From Kitasatospora viridis (lineage in GTDB: Bacteria; Actinomycetota; Actinomycetes; Streptomycetales; Streptomycetaceae), in contig NZ_VIWT01000006.1 in NCBI RefSeq assembly GCF_007829815.1, positions 1-64,000 on the forward strand: a DNA stretch of 64,000 bases, read 5' to 3'. A program made the translations under genes and the position numbers. Shown here in pieces: positions 32,247 through 40,996 of this stretch. The notes under the pieces are model-generated. The model saw nothing but the letters and a program-made list of their open reading frames with translations. It was not told the DNA's origin and ran no database searches. The stretch's first letter is position 1. Every line of letters begins with the position of its first letter.

Positions 32247-33500
32247 GTGACCAGCACGGAGACGGCCGGCTCGGATCCGGTGATCGTGGTGGGCGCCGGG
32301 GTCGCCGGGCTCGCCTGCGCGCTGGACCTGGCGGCAGCCGGTCGGCCGGTCCGGGTGCTGGAAGCGCAGGACGGTGTCGGGGGCCGGATGCGCACCGACC
32401 TGGTCGACGGCTTCCGGCTGGACCGCGGCTTCCAGGTGTTCAACACCGCCTACCCGCAGGTGAAGCGCCGCCTGGAGCTGCGGGCCCTGCGACTGCGCCC
32501 CTTCACGCCCGGGTTCCTGCTGGCGGGCCGTCAGGGCAACCACCGGGTCACCGATCCGACCCGGCGCCCGCGCCAGGCGGCCGAGGCGCTGCGCGGCGGC
32601 GCGCTGCCGCTCCGCGACCTGGCCGCCCTCGGACTGCTCACCGCCCGGGACGCGCTCGCGCCCCCGTCCCTCCTGCGGCACGGGCGGGACGTGGCGACGG
32701 ACCGGGCGCTGGCCGGTGCGGGGGTCTCCGACCGGACGGTGGAGTCCGTGCTGGGGCCGTTCCTGGCCGGGGTGTTCCTGGAGGACGGGCTGGAGACCTC
32801 CAGCCGGGTGTTCCACCTGGTGTGGCGCAGCATGCTGCGCGGGACGCTGTGCCTGCCGGAGGCCGGGATCGGGGCGGTCCCCGAGCAGTTGGCCGCCGGG
32901 CTGGCGCCGGGCACCGTCGCGTGCGGTGCGCCGGTGGCCGAGGTCCGTGCCGACGGGGTCGTGCTGGCGGACGGATCGGTGCTGCGGGCGCGTGCGGTGG
33001 TGGTGGCGACCGGGCCGGCGGCGGCCGCGCGCCTGCTGCCGGGCTTCGCGCCGGTGCCCACGCGGTCGGTGACGACCTATTACCACGCGGCGGCCCGCAG
33101 CCCGTTGCCCGAGCCGACCCTGGTGGTGGACGCCGACCGGGCGGTGCTGAACACGGTGGTGCTCTCCGAGGTGGTGCCGGGCTGCTCGCCGGACGGGCGG
33201 GCGCTGGTCGCGACCTCCGTTCTGGACGGCGCGGCGGGCGAGGCGTTCGCGCGCGGGCGGGCCGGCGAGCTGTACGGGGTGGACGCCGCCGACTGGCAGT
33301 TCCTGGCCCGGTACCGGATCGACGGGGCGCTGCCGGCGATGCCCGCGCCGCACCCGCTGATCCGCACGAGCAGGTGGCAGTCGGGGCTGTACGTCTGCGG
33401 GGACCACCGGGCCACGGGTTCGGTGCAGGGCGCCATGGCGTCAGGGGCGCGGGCGGCCCGCGAGCTGCTCGCCGACCTGGCCGGCGGCAGCGCGCGGTGA
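32247..33500 (+). CDS. FAD-dependent amine-oxidase/phytoene-desaturase-like oxidoreductase
   Basis: GTG 32247 with GAGGGA six bases upstream (GTG 32241 is too close to the RBS). 417 residues: dinucleotide site VIVVGAGVAGLACALDLAAA, second FAD motif EAQDGVGGRMRTD, and C-terminal FAD motif YVCGDHRATGSVQGAMASG. The family removes hydride from amines or carotenoid-like polyenes; members of this short type in actinomycetes mostly lack a defined substrate. It is not clearly linked to its neighbours and converges on the quinone oxidoreductase gene. Confidence 0.88.
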   Translation: MTSTETAGSDPVIVVGAGVAGLACALDLAAAGRPVRVLEAQDGVGGRMRTDLVDGFRLDRGFQVFNTAYPQVKRRLELRALRLRPFTPGFLLAGRQGNHRVTDPTRRPRQAAEALRGGALPLRDLAALGLLTARDALAPPSLLRHGRDVATDRALAGAGVSDRTVESVLGPFLAGVFLEDGLETSSRVFHLVWRSMLRGTLCLPEAGIGAVPEQLAAGLAPGTVACGAPVAEVRADGVVLADGSVLRARAVVVATGPAAAARLLPGFAPVPTRSVTTYYHAAARSPLPEPTLVVDADRAVLNTVVLSEVVPGCSPDGRALVATSVLDGAAGEAFARGRAGELYGVDAADWQFLARYRIDGALPAMPAPHPLIRTSRWQSGLYVCGDHRATGSVQGAMASGARAARELLADLAGGSAR

Positions 33501-33515
33501 GCCTGGTGAACACGG

Positions 33516-34487
33516 TCAGACCAGCAGCAGGGTCTTGCCCAGGGCGCTGCGGCTCTCGATCGCGGCGTGCGCGTCCGCGGCCTGCTCCAGCGGGTAGAGC
33601 TGTCCGATGACCGGGCGGACCCGGCCCGCGACCGCCTCCGTCATGACCTGCTCGGCCCACTGGCGCATCCGCGGCCGGAAGCCGTACAGCTGCTCGATCC
33701 CGATCACCTCGACCCCGCGCCGCTGCGCGTCCGCGGGCTCGATCGCCGTCAGCTGACCGCTGGCGGCGCCGTGCACGGAGAACCGGCCGTGACGGGCCGT
33801 CAGCTCGAACGCGGCCCGGCCGATCTCCCCGCCCACACCGTCGAACACGACGTCGACTCCCGCGCCGCCGGTCGCCTTGAGCACCTGCTCGGTCCAGTCC
33901 GGTGCGGTGTAGTCGATCGCGGCCTCGGCTCCCAGGGCGCGGACCAGGTCGAGCTTGCGCTCCCCGCGGGCGATCCCGATGACCCGGGCCCCGGCCGCCT
34001 GCGCCAACTGGACCAGCAGGGTGCCGACACCGCCGGCCGCCGCCTCGACCAGCACCCACTCCCCGGCGACGATCCGGGCGCCCTCGACCAGGCCCGTCGC
34101 GGTGCTGCCGTCGGTGTGCAAGGCGGCGGCCTCGCGCAGCTCCAGCCCGTCGGGCACCGGGACCAGGCCCTGCGCATCGGTGGCCACCCGCTCGGCGAAG
34201 GCACCCGTGGGCCCCGCGTCGGCCAGCACGCGCCGACCGATCCAGCTCGGATCCGTTCCCTCCCCGACGGCGCTCACCCGGCCGGCCACCATGCCGCCCG
34301 GCACGTACGGCAGCTCGGGCTTGGCGTGCCACTGGTCGACGCCACGGCGGATCCGGGTCTCGACGAACGTGATGCCCACGACGGACACCTCGACCAGTAC
34401 CTGTCCCGGACCGGCGACCGGCTCCGGTGCCTCGCCCGGAACCAGAACCTCGGGGCCGCCGAAACGCTCCGCCTGCACAGTCCGCAT
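33516..34487 (-). CDS. Quinone oxidoreductase-like zinc-independent MDR protein, SoxR-type control
   Basis: ATG 34487 (RBS AGGAG; the frame continues upstream without signal to 34547), 323 residues. Medium-chain dehydrogenase fold: MRTVQAERFGGPEVLVPGEA, the NADPH site AAAGGVGTLLVQLAQAAGAR, and VDVVFDGVGGEIG. Structural and catalytic zinc ligands are absent, so it is of the quinone reductase (QOR) kind. A perfect SoxR-type box sits in a 19-base-spacer promoter just upstream, pointing to induction by redox-active quinones or phenazine-like compounds, as known for oxidoreductase genes of the Streptomyces SoxR regulon. Confidence 0.92.
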   Translation of the reverse strand: MRTVQAERFGGPEVLVPGEAPEPVAGPGQVLVEVSVVGITFVETRIRRGVDQWHAKPELPYVPGGMVAGRVSAVGEGTDPSWIGRRVLADAGPTGAFAERVATDAQGLVPVPDGLELREAAALHTDGSTATGLVEGARIVAGEWVLVEAAAGGVGTLLVQLAQAAGARVIGIARGERKLDLVRALGAEAAIDYTAPDWTEQVLKATGGAGVDVVFDGVGGEIGRAAFELTARHGRFSVHGAASGQLTAIEPADAQRRGVEVIGIEQLYGFRPRMRQWAEQVMTEAVAGRVRPVIGQLYPLEQAADAHAAIESRSALGKTLLLV

Positions 34488-34532
34488 GCTGATCACTCTC
34501 CTGTTTAAATCACTGCGATTCGGACAGCACGG

Positions 34533-34563
34533 AGTCTTCAACCTCAAGCAGACTTGAGGTCAA
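34533..34563 (-). promoter_or_regulatory. SoxR box within a MerR-type promoter
   Basis: ACCTCAAGCAGACTTGAGGT (34541-34560) is a perfect inverted repeat matching the SoxR operator CCTCAAG-N4-CTTGAGG. On the minus strand it lies between TTGACC (34558-34563) and AAGACT (34533-34538), separated by 19 bases, the over-long spacing that MerR-family activators correct by twisting the DNA. Confidence 0.9.
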
Positions 34564-35202
34564 CCCCGCTGTGACCTACACCGCCCACGCCCGTCTCCGA
34601 GGAGCAGCCCGGCCACCGAGAGGGTTCCCCAGCCGATCGAGACCGCCAGGGCGAAGCGGCGGTGCCGGGCGGTGGGCAGGGTGCGGGAGAGCAGGGCGGC
34701 GTCGCCGGAGCCGGCGGCGATCAGCGGCACGGCGGCGAGCAGCGGCACGACGGCGATCCGCAGCACGGTGGCGGTGCGCAGGCTCCGATCCCGTCGGGGC
34801 AGCCACCTGCCCGTTCGGGCAGGCTGCCGGCACCGACGGCCCCGGGCCGGTAAACGCGCCCGGCTGCACGCCGGTGCACGGGGCTCTCCGCGTGCCAGCT
34901 GCGGCGGTCCTGTCGGATGATCAACTTCCGCCCCTCGGGAGGGTGTTCGAGCAGGCCCGCCCTGGTGGTGACAGCCTGTGAGGTCAGTGTGAAGGTCATG
35001 AGTGGGGCCGGTGACCGGCCGTTGATCCGGCGTAGATGGCGAGCCTGGAGCATCGGGAACCGGAGGGAACCGGTTCGGAGGCCACAGCCTGACCACCGGG
35101 GCCCGCGCGGTCGGACCACGGGCTGCGCGGGGACCCCAGTGCTGTTGCCGACGCCGGGCCCGACGACACAGGGAGTCCGGGATCACGAAGGGCAGACGAA
35201 GC
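34564..35202. other. Long gap between the quinone reductase and the cluster regulator
   Basis: About 640 bases without an accepted gene. Part of it (34560-34766, minus strand) encodes a hydrophobic stretch that could be the end of a lost membrane protein, but it has no RBS or clear start. The rest should contain the promoter of the HTH-NB-ARC regulator gene. Confidence 0.4.
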
Positions 35203-36507
35203 ATGGACGGCGTGCAGTCGATGCAAGCGGTGAAGACGGCGGCGGGCTTCGGGGAGCTGCTGCGGGTACGGCGCGAGCGGATCGGGCTGACCCAGCAGTG
35301 CCTGGCCGATCACGCCACCCTGAGCGTGCGGGCGATCCGGGACATGGAGAGCGGCCGGGTGCGCCGGCCCCGCAACGAGACCGTCCGACTGCTGGCGGAT
35401 GCGCTGCGGCTGGAGGGCCGCAGCCGGACGGACTTCGAGGAGGCCGCCCGCCGGCACCCGCTGGTGCCGGAGTCGCTGGGCGAGCCGGCGGCCCCGCCGG
35501 TGGCGCGCGGGGCGATCGTCGGCCGGGAGATGGAGGCCGAGGTGCTGACCGACGCCTTCGCCGTGCACGGCGACCGGCTGGTCTCGCTGGTCGGCCTGGG
35601 CGGAGTGGGCAAGACCCGGCTCGCGCTGGAGGTGGCGCGCCGGCTGCACCTGGCCGCCCGCTGGTCGGTGCGCTGGGTGGAGTGCGGCGGCGGCCCGCAC
35701 CCGTGGCGCGGCGTGCTGGACGACCTGGTGCCGGGGCTCGGCGACCGGCCGGTGCTGCTGGTGCTGGACGGCGCGGACGGCGGGGTGGACGCCGGCCAGC
35801 TGGACGGGCTGTTCCACCACTGCCCGGGGCTGCGGGTGCTGATCACCGCGCGGGAGGCCCGCCCGCTGCCCGGCGGGCAGGTGATCCCGCTCGCGCCGCT
35901 GCCGGTGCCGGCGCCCGAACTCGACGCCGAGCCGGAGGCGTTGGCACAGGTCGCGGCCGTGCGGCTGCTGCTCTCGCACCTGTCCAGGCTGCGCCCCGGC
36001 TACACCCTGGGGCGCACCGAGGCGCCTGCCGTCGCCGAGCTCTGCCGCCATCTGGACGGCCTGCCGGGCGCGTTGGAGCGCGCGGCGGGGTGGGCGCTGG
36101 TGCAGTCCACCGCGCAGCTGGTGACCCGGCTGGCGGCCGTGCCGTTCACGCTGGCGGCCCCGCCGGTGGTGTTCGGCGCGCGCGGCGACCTGCGGGACGA
36201 GGTGGAGCCGGCGATCCGTCGACTGACGGACCGTCAGAGAGCCCTGCTGGACGTCCTGGTGGACGAGCCGGGGGACTGGTCGGGGGAGGACGCGGTGGTG
36301 CGCAGCGGCTGGGCGCCGCAGACCTGCCTGGCGACGGTGCACGAGCTGCTCTCGCGCGGGCTGATCCGCAGCGTGGCCGCCCGCGATGGCGTGCGGTTCA
36401 CGGTGCTCAACCTGTGCCGGCGCCTGGTGCGCGAGGAGCCGGGGCGGCGCCTGGCGCCGGTCGGCGAGGTGTCGGCCCCGCTGTTCGCGGTAGCCGCAGC
36501 GGGCTGA
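35203..36507 (+). CDS. HTH-NB-ARC regulator at the edge of the peptide cluster
   Basis: A 434-residue protein: an XRE-type helix-turn-helix (residues about 15-80; FGELLRVRRERIGLTQQCLA, LSVRAIRDMESGRVRRPRNE), then a short NB-ARC-like ATPase with Walker A VSLVGLGGVGKTRLALEV and Walker B DRPVLLVLDGADGG. It lacks the long TPR part common in this family. ATG 35203 is taken; ATG 35221 is possible. Position directly before the amino-acid supply genes suggests that it controls the nonribosomal peptide cluster. The direct repeats at 36569-36603 are a candidate binding site. Confidence 0.85.
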   Translation: MDGVQSMQAVKTAAGFGELLRVRRERIGLTQQCLADHATLSVRAIRDMESGRVRRPRNETVRLLADALRLEGRSRTDFEEAARRHPLVPESLGEPAAPPVARGAIVGREMEAEVLTDAFAVHGDRLVSLVGLGGVGKTRLALEVARRLHLAARWSVRWVECGGGPHPWRGVLDDLVPGLGDRPVLLVLDGADGGVDAGQLDGLFHHCPGLRVLITAREARPLPGGQVIPLAPLPVPAPELDAEPEALAQVAAVRLLLSHLSRLRPGYTLGRTEAPAVAELCRHLDGLPGALERAAGWALVQSTAQLVTRLAAVPFTLAAPPVVFGARGDLRDEVEPAIRRLTDRQRALLDVLVDEPGDWSGEDAVVRSGWAPQTCLATVHELLSRGLIRSVAARDGVRFTVLNLCRRLVREEPGRRLAPVGEVSAPLFAVAAAG

Positions 36508-36568
36508 CGGTGGGTCGGTGGCGTGCCGACGGCAGGTTGGCGGCGGGTTGACGGCAGGTACAGGTCAT

Positions 36569-36643
36569 GCCGAATCTGCCGCTAGCTGCCCGAATCTTGC
36601 CGCACGAGCTGCCGCTCGCCGGACCTGTTCACTCCTAACGTTC
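36569..36643 (+). promoter_or_regulatory. Promoter/operator region of the peptide cluster
   Basis: Direct repeats GCCGAATCTGCCGC (36569-36582) and GCCCGAATCTTGCCGC (36588-36603), 20 bp apart, lie upstream of CCTAACGTTC (36634-36643). A near-identical CCTATCGTTC occurs at 40997-41006, before the first NRPS gene. Together they look like a shared control element of the two transcription units. Confidence 0.4.
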
Positions 36644-36747
36644 TTGGCGGGGCTGGGCCGTCGCGGAATCCGCGCCGGAATTCCCGGGCCGCCGGCCGGG
36701 GCGTCGGCGGGATTCCATCGCCGATCTCTACCGATGAGGGCTGAGTT

Positions 36748-37191
36748 GTGGAGCACGGAAATGCCGAGCAGAACGGGCTGGAGATCGTCGTGACGACGAT
36801 GGCCTCGGATTCGCACACCTGGAACCTGGTCTTCCTGCAACTGCTGCTGGAGGAACTGGGCCACCGGGTGACGAACCTGGGCGCCTGCGTTCCGGACGCG
36901 CTGCTGCTCGCGGAGTGCCGCCGGATCGAGCCTGACCTGATCGTGATCAGCAGTGTCAACGGGCACGGCCACCAGGAGGGCCTGCGGGTGATACCGGCCC
37001 TGCGCGCCTGCCCCGAACTGCGGCTCACCCCGACGGTGATCGGCGGCAAGCTCGGCATCGCCGGAGCCGACGACCCCGACCGCGAGCGTGTGCTGCTGGC
37101 GGCCGGCTTCGACGCGGTGTTCGAGGAGGGCTCCTCGGTCGCGGGCTTCCGCGAGTTCGTCGCGGGGCTGCGCTCGCAGGTCTTGCTGTGA
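36748..37191 (+). CDS. glmS: Methylaspartate (glutamate) mutase, small B12-binding subunit
   Basis: A 147-residue cobalamin-binding domain: IVVTTMASDSHTWNLVFLQL (the D-x-H motif whose His replaces the lower cobalt ligand), VISSVNGHGHQEG and TVIGGKLGIAG. Length and blocks match GlmS/MutS of glutamate mutase. With the E subunit it rearranges L-glutamate to (2S,3S)-3-methylaspartate using adenosylcobalamin. GTG 36748 follows GAGGG; the stop overlaps the next start (GTGACG), so the subunits are translationally coupled. Used here for a nonproteinogenic building block, as in friulimicin-type clusters. Confidence 0.9.
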   Translation: MEHGNAEQNGLEIVVTTMASDSHTWNLVFLQLLLEELGHRVTNLGACVPDALLLAECRRIEPDLIVISSVNGHGHQEGLRVIPALRACPELRLTPTVIGGKLGIAGADDPDRERVLLAAGFDAVFEEGSSVAGFREFVAGLRSQVLL

Positions 37192-38537
37192 CGGGGGCTG
37201 CCGTGACGGGGCCCGCTGTGCGGCCGTCCGTGCCGCCCGGGGCCGAAGCGCCGGGGTTCGGCGCCTTCGTGGCGCAGGCCGCGCGGGCCGGCGCCCTGGT
37301 GGTGCAGCCGCGGATGGGCATGGCGCAGGCGGGCGCGATGCGGGCGGGCCTGCTCGCCACCCGGGCGGCGCTCGCCGTCACCGTCGGCACCGTCACCCTG
37401 GACAGCTACACCCGCACCGGCGACCTCGACGCCGCCCGGCGGGCGCTGGCCGCCGGGGCGGGGCTCAACGGCTACCCGATCGCCACCCACCCGGTCGAGG
37501 TCACCCGGGGCGTGCTGCGCGGAGTGGCGGACGCGGGCTTCCCGGTGCAGGTCCGGCACGGCTCGGCCGCGCCGGAGGGCATCGTCCGGGCGCTGCTGGC
37601 GGCCGGCCTGGATGCCACCGAGGGCGGACCGGTCTCCTACTGCCTGCCGTACGGCCGCACCCCGCTGCACGAGGCGGTGGCGAACTGGCAGCGCAGCTGC
37701 CGACTGCTGGCCGCCGCGCGCGGATCCGCCGTCGAGCCGCACCTGGAGACCTTCGGCGGCTGCATGATGGGCCAGCTCTGCCCGCCCTCGCTGCTGATCG
37801 CGATCAGCGTGCTGGAGGCGCTGTTCTTCCGTCAGCACGGGCTGCGCAGCGTCTCGCTCAGCTACGCCCAGCAGGCCAACGCCCGCCAGGACCTGGAGGC
37901 GCTGGTCGCGCTCGGCCGGATCGCCGACGAGCTGCTGGCGGACGTGGACCGGCACCTGGTGGTGTACGCCTACATGGGCGTCTACCCGCGCACGCCCGGC
38001 GGCGCGCGGCTGCTGCTGGAGGACGCGGCGCGGCTCGCCGTGCGCGGCGGCGCCGCCCGACTGATCGTCAAGACCACGGCCGAGGCGCACCGCATTCCGA
38101 CGGTGGCCGAGAACGTGCGGGCGCTGGAGACCGCCGCGGCTGCGGCCGCGGTCGAGCGGGCCGGCCCGCCGGGCGCCGCGCCGCCGGACACCGGGATCGA
38201 GGCCGAGGCCAGGGCGCTGATCGGCACGGTGCTGGACCTGGACGCCGACCTCGGGCGGGCGCTGGTGCGGGCGTTCGCGGCCGGCTACCTGGACGTGCCG
38301 TACTGCCTGCACCCGGACAACGCCGGGCGCGCCCGCAGCTCGCTCGGCGCGGACGGGTGGCTGCGCTGGTCCTCGGTCGGCTCGATGCCGATCGCCGGGC
38401 TGGTCGAGGGGGGCCGCCCGCCGATCCTCGGCTCGGCCGGGCTGCTGACCGCGCTCTCGCACGTCCAGCGGCGCTACGACGGCCTGGCCGAGCGCCTGCC
38501 CGCGCCGACACCCCGCGGCCTGCCCGCAGTTCGCTGA
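37188..38537 (+). CDS. glmE: Methylaspartate (glutamate) mutase, large catalytic subunit
   Basis: A 449-residue TIM-barrel subunit: VVQPRMGMAQAGAMRAGLLA, VTVGTVTLDSYTRTGDLDAA, LNGYPIATHPVE, GGPVSYCLPYGRTPL, ETFGGCMMGQLCPPSLLIAI and KTTAEAHRIPTVAENV are all in the places expected for GlmE. It houses the radical chemistry of the glutamate to 3-methylaspartate rearrangement. It overlaps glmS by 4 bases. Presence next to NRPS genes implies that 3-methylaspartate or a derivative is incorporated into the peptide. Confidence 0.92.
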   Translation: MTGAAVTGPAVRPSVPPGAEAPGFGAFVAQAARAGALVVQPRMGMAQAGAMRAGLLATRAALAVTVGTVTLDSYTRTGDLDAARRALAAGAGLNGYPIATHPVEVTRGVLRGVADAGFPVQVRHGSAAPEGIVRALLAAGLDATEGGPVSYCLPYGRTPLHEAVANWQRSCRLLAAARGSAVEPHLETFGGCMMGQLCPPSLLIAISVLEALFFRQHGLRSVSLSYAQQANARQDLEALVALGRIADELLADVDRHLVVYAYMGVYPRTPGGARLLLEDAARLAVRGGAARLIVKTTAEAHRIPTVAENVRALETAAAAAAVERAGPPGAAPPDTGIEAEARALIGTVLDLDADLGRALVRAFAAGYLDVPYCLHPDNAGRARSSLGADGWLRWSSVGSMPIAGLVEGGRPPILGSAGLLTALSHVQRRYDGLAERLPAPTPRGLPAVR

Positions 38538-38589
38538 CACCCCGTCAGCTTTCACCCACGTATCCCACGAGAGAACAGGACTCCCCACC

Positions 38590-39582
38590 ATGACCGACGC
38601 CACGCCCCTGCCCCCCACCGACCCGGGCCGGCACCTGACCTCGCCGACCACCCGCGGCGCGCTCCGGGTCCAGCAGCAACTGCTCACCGCTGCCCGTGAG
38701 TTCCTGCGAGGCCGGGGCTTCACCGAGCTGCTGCCGCCGATCATCGGCCCGGTCACCGACCCCGGCGCGCGCGGCTCCAAGCAGGTGGACATCGACTTCT
38801 ACGGTCACCGGTACAAGCTGATGACCAGTGCGATCCTGTACAAGCAGGCCTCGCTGCTCGCCTTCGACAAGATCTTCTGCATCGCCCCCAACGTCCGGCT
38901 GGAGCCGCTGGAGACCGCCGGGACCAGCCGCCACCTGGCCGAGTTCCACCAGCTGGACGTCGAGGTGGCCGGTGCGAGCCGGGACGATGTCGTGCAGCTG
39001 GCCGAGGACCTGGTGGTGCACATGGTCGACAGTGCGCTGCGCGAGCTGCCCAAGGAGTTCGCCGAACTCGGCCGGGACCCGCAGGCGTTCGCCGAGCTGC
39101 TGAAGGGCTCCTTCGGCCGGATGCGGCACGCGGAGGCGGTCGCCGAGCTGCAGGGCGTCGGCCATCCGCAGAGCGCGGACGCCGAACTCGACTGGGCGGG
39201 CGAGGCGTTGCTCTCCACCCGGCGCGACCGGCCGTTCTTCGTCACCGACTACCCCAAGGGCTCGCGCGGCTTCTACGACCGCGAGCACCCGGACGACCCG
39301 GGCCTGCTGCGCAACTTCGACCTGCTCGCCCCCGAGGGCTACGGCGAGCTGTGCAGCGGCAGCCAGCGCACCAACGACTACGCGGAGATCATCACCCGGA
39401 TGCGGGAGACCGGCGAGAACCCGCAGAAGTACCGCTGGTACCTGGACCTGGTGCGCGAGGGCGTGCCGGCCAGCGCGGGCTTCGGCATCGGCGTCGAGCG
39501 GTTCACCCGGTACGTCGCCGGGCTGGACGCCGTCTGGCAGGCCAGCGCCTTCCCGAAGCTGCCCGGGGTGGTCTCCCCGTGA
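38590..39582 (+). CDS. Asparaginyl-tRNA-synthetase-like catalytic domain protein
   Basis: A 330-residue class II synthetase core without an anticodon-binding domain. Motif 2 region HLAEFHQLDVEVAG and motif 3 ASAGFGIGVERFTRY are intact, and IDFYGHRYKLMTSAILYKQA is typical of the Asp/AsnRS group. Stand-alone Asp/AsnRS cores of this sort act in archaea as asparagine synthetases. In this cluster, directly after glutamate mutase, the best guess is ATP-dependent amidation of 3-methylaspartate to 3-methylasparagine, or activation of that acid for transfer; a tRNA role is unlikely without the anticodon domain. It overlaps the next gene by 4 bases. Confidence 0.8.
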   Translation: MTDATPLPPTDPGRHLTSPTTRGALRVQQQLLTAAREFLRGRGFTELLPPIIGPVTDPGARGSKQVDIDFYGHRYKLMTSAILYKQASLLAFDKIFCIAPNVRLEPLETAGTSRHLAEFHQLDVEVAGASRDDVVQLAEDLVVHMVDSALRELPKEFAELGRDPQAFAELLKGSFGRMRHAEAVAELQGVGHPQSADAELDWAGEALLSTRRDRPFFVTDYPKGSRGFYDREHPDDPGLLRNFDLLAPEGYGELCSGSQRTNDYAEIITRMRETGENPQKYRWYLDLVREGVPASAGFGIGVERFTRYVAGLDAVWQASAFPKLPGVVSP

Positions 39583-40832
39583 GCGACCTCAGCGCACCGG
39601 GCTTCCCGGAGGAGGAGGTCCGGCGGCGGGCCCGGGCCGGGGCGGCGGCCGCGTTCCCGCCCGCCGAGGACTACGGCCACGTGCTGTTCGGCGCCGGCCG
39701 CCCCGAGCCGGCCGACCACGCCGCGCTGCCGGATGCCCTGGACGCGCTGCGGATCGTGCCGCCGCTCTTCCTGCCGCAGCGGCTCGCCAAGCTGATCGAC
39801 CTCGGCCGCGAGCCCGACTACCGGGACGTCGAACTGTCCACCGAAATCGGCGGGTTCACCTCCGCCCTGCCGGTGTACGCCTCGGCGACCGGCTCCACCC
39901 GGGCGGCCGGCGGCGACCTCGGGCTGGCGTTGAGCCGGCAGGCCGGGGCGCTCGGCATCCCGATGGTGATCGGCGAGAACGTGGTGCCGGTCAACGGCTA
40001 CGGCCGGCTCGGCGAGGCCGCCGACCGCACCCTGCTCGGCCGGCTGCGCGCCTACACCGAGGAACTCCCGGACGGGCTGGGCGGCGTGGCCGTGCAGCAG
40101 AGCACCGAGGACGCCGACGCCGAGGTGTGGAACCTGGTGCACAGCGACCCGGCCGCCCTGCCGCTGCTCGAATCGGGCCGCCTGGCCTTCGAGTTGAAGG
40201 TCGGCCAGGGCGCCAAGCCGGGCCTGGGCGGGATGACCGTGCTGGAGGCCGAGGCGGCCGCCGCGCTCGGCGACCGGTTCGGGCTGGACGCGCTGTTCGG
40301 CGACGGGCGGGTGCTGCGGACCGCCACCCCGGGCACCTTCACGGCGGAGATCCTGCGCCAGCAGATCCGGCTGATGCGCAACAACTACCCGCGGGTGCGG
40401 ATCTGGGTGAAGCTCTACCCCGGCCGGGACGTGGCCGAGGCCGCCCGGGTGGCGCACGAGGCCGGCGCGGACGCCGTCGTGGTGGACGGCGCCGAGGGCG
40501 GCACCGGCTGGGCGCCCGGGGTGTTCCTGCCGCACGTCGGGCTGCCGCTCGCGGAGTGCCTGCGCCGGCTGGCCGCCGCGCCGCCGCCCTGCCTGCTGGT
40601 CTCGGGGCGGATCTGGGAAGGCGCCCGCGCGGTCAAGAGCCTGGCCCTGGGGGCCCGCGCGGTCGGCCTCGGCCGGGCGGCGCTGCTCGCCGTCGCGGAG
40701 GACCGGGAAAGCGGACTGCGACGTTTTGCGGAATGCCTGGCGCTGGAACTCCGATTGCTGATCAGTGCGCTCGGGAAATACGCTCCGCAGGCCCTCGACC
40801 GGGAGGACGTCTGGTCCCCGGAGGGATTCTGA
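39579..40832 (+). CDS. FMN-dependent glutamate-synthase-domain protein (GltB-like)
   Basis: A 417-residue protein with the central FMN domain of glutamate synthase: TEIGGFTSALPVYASATGST, FELKVGQGAKPGLGGMTVLE (the QGAKPGxGG signature), RVRIWVKLYPGRDVAEAARV, AVVVDGAEGGTGWAPGVFLP and ARAVGLGRAALLAV. The glutaminase domain and the Fe-S cysteines of full GltB are not evident. It starts at GTG 39579 inside the previous stop. Its role may be an amination or oxidation step on the methylaspartate-derived precursor; this is inference from gene order. Confidence 0.8.
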   Translation: MSDLSAPGFPEEEVRRRARAGAAAAFPPAEDYGHVLFGAGRPEPADHAALPDALDALRIVPPLFLPQRLAKLIDLGREPDYRDVELSTEIGGFTSALPVYASATGSTRAAGGDLGLALSRQAGALGIPMVIGENVVPVNGYGRLGEAADRTLLGRLRAYTEELPDGLGGVAVQQSTEDADAEVWNLVHSDPAALPLLESGRLAFELKVGQGAKPGLGGMTVLEAEAAAALGDRFGLDALFGDGRVLRTATPGTFTAEILRQQIRLMRNNYPRVRIWVKLYPGRDVAEAARVAHEAGADAVVVDGAEGGTGWAPGVFLPHVGLPLAECLRRLAAAPPPCLLVSGRIWEGARAVKSLALGARAVGLGRAALLAVAEDRESGLRRFAECLALELRLLISALGKYAPQALDREDVWSPEGF

Positions 40833-40996
40833 TCGATCGTCGGCCGGCGCATTCCGCCGGTCCGGGTCGACTGACCGGCCTGCCCGGAAATCGGCACCAT
40901 GACCTGATCCGGAGCCTGATCAAGCCTGCTCGGAAACCGCTCGTGAAACTGCCGATTTCCTTCCTCAATTCCTGCCGGTAGGGCCGGGAGATCCTC

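Noticed and set aside
34560..35204. Minus-strand frame ending in a hydrophobic stretch (LRIAVVPLLAAVPLIAAGSG)
   Set aside because: The last 68 codons could be a membrane peptide, but no RBS or good start exists, the rest is Arg/Pro-rich, and its stop overlaps the SoxR promoter.
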